A stretch of DNA of 64,000 bases from contig NZ_CP040396.1 in the NCBI RefSeq assembly GCF_005577435.1, positions 199,501 to 263,500 of the forward strand, given 5' to 3'. Under the pieces are notes generated by a model. The model made no database searches. It had not been told where the DNA came from and saw nothing but the letters and a program-made list of their open reading frames with translations. The translations under genes were made by a program, and so were the position numbers. This document shows positions 62,066 to 64,000 of the stretch, in pieces (position 1 is the first letter of the stretch; every line of letters begins with the position of its first letter). Source of the DNA: Paenibacillus algicola (GTDB lineage Bacteria > Bacillota > Bacilli > Paenibacillales > Paenibacillaceae).

Positions 62066-64000
62066 ATGAAAAGATTATTGTCCTTATTTTTGAGCCTGAG
62101 TCTCATTGCAGCATTGGTGGTTCCACCTGCTCCGCTGCAAGCTGCCGTGATTGCGGATGCACAGCAGCTTATGGATTATCTGCGCACGAAAGTGGACGCA
62201 GGCGGGGATGCTACCAAGATTAAACTGGCTGACGCCAATGCAACGGTGCAGGTCAGTACTCCTGTGACGCTGAACGAGACCTTTAACGTACCGAGCGGCG
62301 TGAAGCTGCAGCTATTCTTAAAGATCGGCATTCAGGATGAAATGATAGTAGACGGGAAGCTGCAGGACAGCCGGGGCCTTGATTTTCGCCGGGACGGTGT
62401 TGTCGGCACCGGCACGGGCTCGGTGCTGCTGAATTCGGGAAGCAGCTACTACCAGCAAGGCGCTGAGATTGTAGGAGCAGCCGGCGTCATTCAGCCGGGG
62501 CCGAATTCCAGCGTAAAGCTGCTGGCGAACAGCCGGCTGTACGTAGCCTCCGGGACGGTTACCGTGCCGGCCGGCAAGACGGTGACATCAGACATGTTCA
62601 AGGTGATTGAGGTTGCAGAGGGAGCCAAATTCGAGGTTAACGGAGTCATCAATAACGACGTTGCCTTGATCCTGCCTTCCCCTCCAGGATCCGGTCCGAC
62701 AGCAGACAAGGCAGCACTGGTCCAGGCGATCTCTGCGGCGATGGCGAACAAGGACGCCACGGCAGTCAGCGTGGACGGCAGTGAGGTGCCATCCACCGGA
62801 AAATGGGTCACTGCCTCGGCTGCAGATGCTTTCATGACAGCCATTCAATCGGCTATCGGCATTAGAGACGATGGAGCGGCCACACAGAGTCAGGTCACGG
62901 AAGGTGAGGCTGCATTGACAGCCGCAGTCCAAGCCTTTGATGCTGCCAAGCAGAATGGCACGCGTACAGGTGTACCTGCCGAGATCAAGACGGCACAGGA
63001 TCTGGCGGATGCGCTGAAGCATATCACAGTGGATGATACGAAGGTGAAGCTAAGCGGAAATACCGTGGAGCTGTATGAAGCCATCACTATTGGAGAGCCG
63101 ATGTCTATTCCGGCGGGCGTGAAGCTGCAAAGCTTTGCCGACCTGACGGTGAATACATCCGTCACTGTACTCGGCACCGTTCAGGACAGCCGTACACCGG
63201 ACAAACGGGGAGCAGGTCTTGCCGGTAACGGCTCCGGTGCCATGGTGTTCCGCACGGGAAGCAGTTACTATCAGCAGGGCACCGAGGTGGTAGGTCCAAA
63301 CGGTATATTCAAGCTGGGTTCAGACTCTAGCGTAGAGGTGCAAGGAAATCATCATTTGCGCATCGCTTCCGGTATAGTTACGCTGGCAAAGCCGGTGGAA
63401 GCGTCAGTGGTGCAGCGGATTACGGTAGCCTCAGAGGCCGTATTTAATGCCGTCTCTTCCCATATTGGAGCCGGTGTGGACTATACGCCGGTTAGCGCTG
63501 GCCTGGTCAGGCTGAATGAGCTGATCCGTCTGGCAGCGGCAAATCTGGACTCCACGCCGGTCAGCGTGGACGGGGCGGGACTTACGTCGGATCAATACTG
63601 GGTCACCCAAACGGACCAAGATGCCCTCGCAGACCGTGTGGATGCCGCAATCGTGACGAAGAACAACAGCTCAGCGGCGGAGAGCGATTATCAGACTGCC
63701 GCTGCCGCATTAGAGGCTGCCGTTCAAGCCTTTAACGATGCGAAGCAGCCAGGGGCGGTGCAGGCCGCAGAGATTACGACGGCAGAAGAGCTCCTGACGG
63801 CCCTGAACGGGCTGAGCGGCAGCGCAGAGCCTGTGGCTAAACGCTTGGCCGATGAGAGGGTAGGCGAGAAGACGTTCCAGGTCGTGGAAGTGTTCAAGCC
63901 GGTAACGGTAACGAAAAAGCTGACGGTGCCCGCGAACGTGCGGCTGAAGTTCACGGCCCAGATGACGGTTCATGCCATGATCCAGGTCAAGGGTCAGCTG
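62066..64000 (+). CDS. Large secreted repeat protein with FIVAR-like helical modules (3' end outside window)
   Basis: An open frame of 645 codons runs to the window edge, starting at an ATG after AAGGAGG. Signal peptide: KR, then a hydrophobic core and a probable cut after LQA near residue 28. Two module types alternate. One is a beta-rich module that contains SSYYQQGAEIVG (about residue 124) and SSYYQQGTEVVG (about residue 400). The other is a helical module with SVDG..W.T...DA and ALTAAVQAFDAAKQ or ALEAAVQAFNDAKQ, like FIVAR domains of cell-surface proteins. A third beta-rich unit begins before the edge. Function unknown. Polysaccharide binding or surface anchoring would suit its co-regulation with the importer (inference). 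Confidence 0.8.
   Translation, partial: MKRLLSLFLSLSLIAALVVPPAPLQAAVIADAQQLMDYLRTKVDAGGDATKIKLADANATVQVSTPVTLNETFNVPSGVKLQLFLKIGIQDEMIVDGKLQDSRGLDFRRDGVVGTGTGSVLLNSGSSYYQQGAEIVGAAGVIQPGPNSSVKLLANSRLYVASGTVTVPAGKTVTSDMFKVIEVAEGAKFEVNGVINNDVALILPSPPGSGPTADKAALVQAISAAMANKDATAVSVDGSEVPSTGKWVTASAADAFMTAIQSAIGIRDDGAATQSQVTEGEAALTAAVQAFDAAKQNGTRTGVPAEIKTAQDLADALKHITVDDTKVKLSGNTVELYEAITIGEPMSIPAGVKLQSFADLTVNTSVTVLGTVQDSRTPDKRGAGLAGNGSGAMVFRTGSSYYQQGTEVVGPNGIFKLGSDSSVEVQGNHHLRIASGIVTLAKPVEASVVQRITVASEAVFNAVSSHIGAGVDYTPVSAGLVRLNELIRLAAANLDSTPVSVDGAGLTSDQYWVTQTDQDALADRVDAAIVTKNNSSAAESDYQTAAAALEAAVQAFNDAKQPGAVQAAEITTAEELLTALNGLSGSAEPVAKRLADERVGEKTFQVVEVFKPVTVTKKLTVPANVRLKFTAQMTVHAMIQVKGQL

Overview
The window looks like chromosomal DNA of a Paenibacillus-type Bacillota. 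The evidence is the cggR-gapA-pgk-tpiA-gpmI-eno gene order, strong AGGAGG-type ribosome binding sites with frequent GTG/TTG starts, many LplABC-type sugar ABC transporters paired with a membrane-anchored AraC regulator, and TGTAAGCGCTTT catabolite-response (cre) boxes. I saw no tRNA, rRNA or CRISPR array.

Layout. (1) 1-6898: the central glycolytic operon, with cggR cut by the window edge. (2) 6931-27973: a polysaccharide locus that I read as carrageenan utilisation. It holds a secreted GH82-like iota-carrageenase, a GH127 enzyme, a mandelate-racemase-type cycloisomerase, an IclR regulator, an aldehyde dehydrogenase, a 2-keto-3-deoxygalactonate kinase, a KDPGal aldolase, two AraC regulators, four S1 sulfatases without signal peptides and a GH2 beta-galactosidase. 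A decayed BrnT/BrnA-like toxin-antitoxin pair and the 3' stump of a group IIC intron lie inside it. (3) 28005-31607: a FadR-type regulator and a GlcD/GlcF-type D-lactate/glycolate oxidase. (4) 31713-42090: a PTS-independent N-acetylmuramic acid recycling cluster, murR, murQ, an ABC importer, anmK, namZ, nagZ and murK. (5) 42206-46823: a GNAT acetyltransferase and a second sugar ABC transporter. (6) 46915-58994: a membrane AraC sensor-regulator, an LplB/LplC-type importer, a second GH127 and three closely related solute-binding proteins. Two of these sit in a 2-kb tandem duplication that carries fossils of the GH127 3' end. (7) 59000-61000: an AT-rich patch of hypothetical and broken genes. (8) 61034-64000: a TIM-barrel sugar isomerase-like protein and a large secreted repeat protein that runs off the window.

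How it may work together (inference). GH82 would cut iota-carrageenan outside the cell. The LplBC importer and its three binding proteins would take up sulfated oligosaccharides. Cytosolic sulfatases, GH127 (3,6-anhydro-D-galactosidase) and GH2 would take these apart. 3,6-Anhydrogalactose would then be oxidised (ALDH), ring-opened (cycloisomerase), phosphorylated (DgoK-like) and split (KDPGal aldolase) into pyruvate and glyceraldehyde-3-phosphate, which enter the glycolytic operon at the left end. A 33-34 bp AraC-type site followed by a -10-like hexamer and a cre box recurs upstream of four transcription units (49254, 54998, 57041, 61968) and ties the importer, the extra binding proteins and the repeat protein into one regulon. 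A separate 26-bp promoter element is shared by the GH82 gene and the fourth sulfatase. In the muramic acid cluster, MurQ releases D-lactate, which the adjacent GlcDF-type oxidase could consume.
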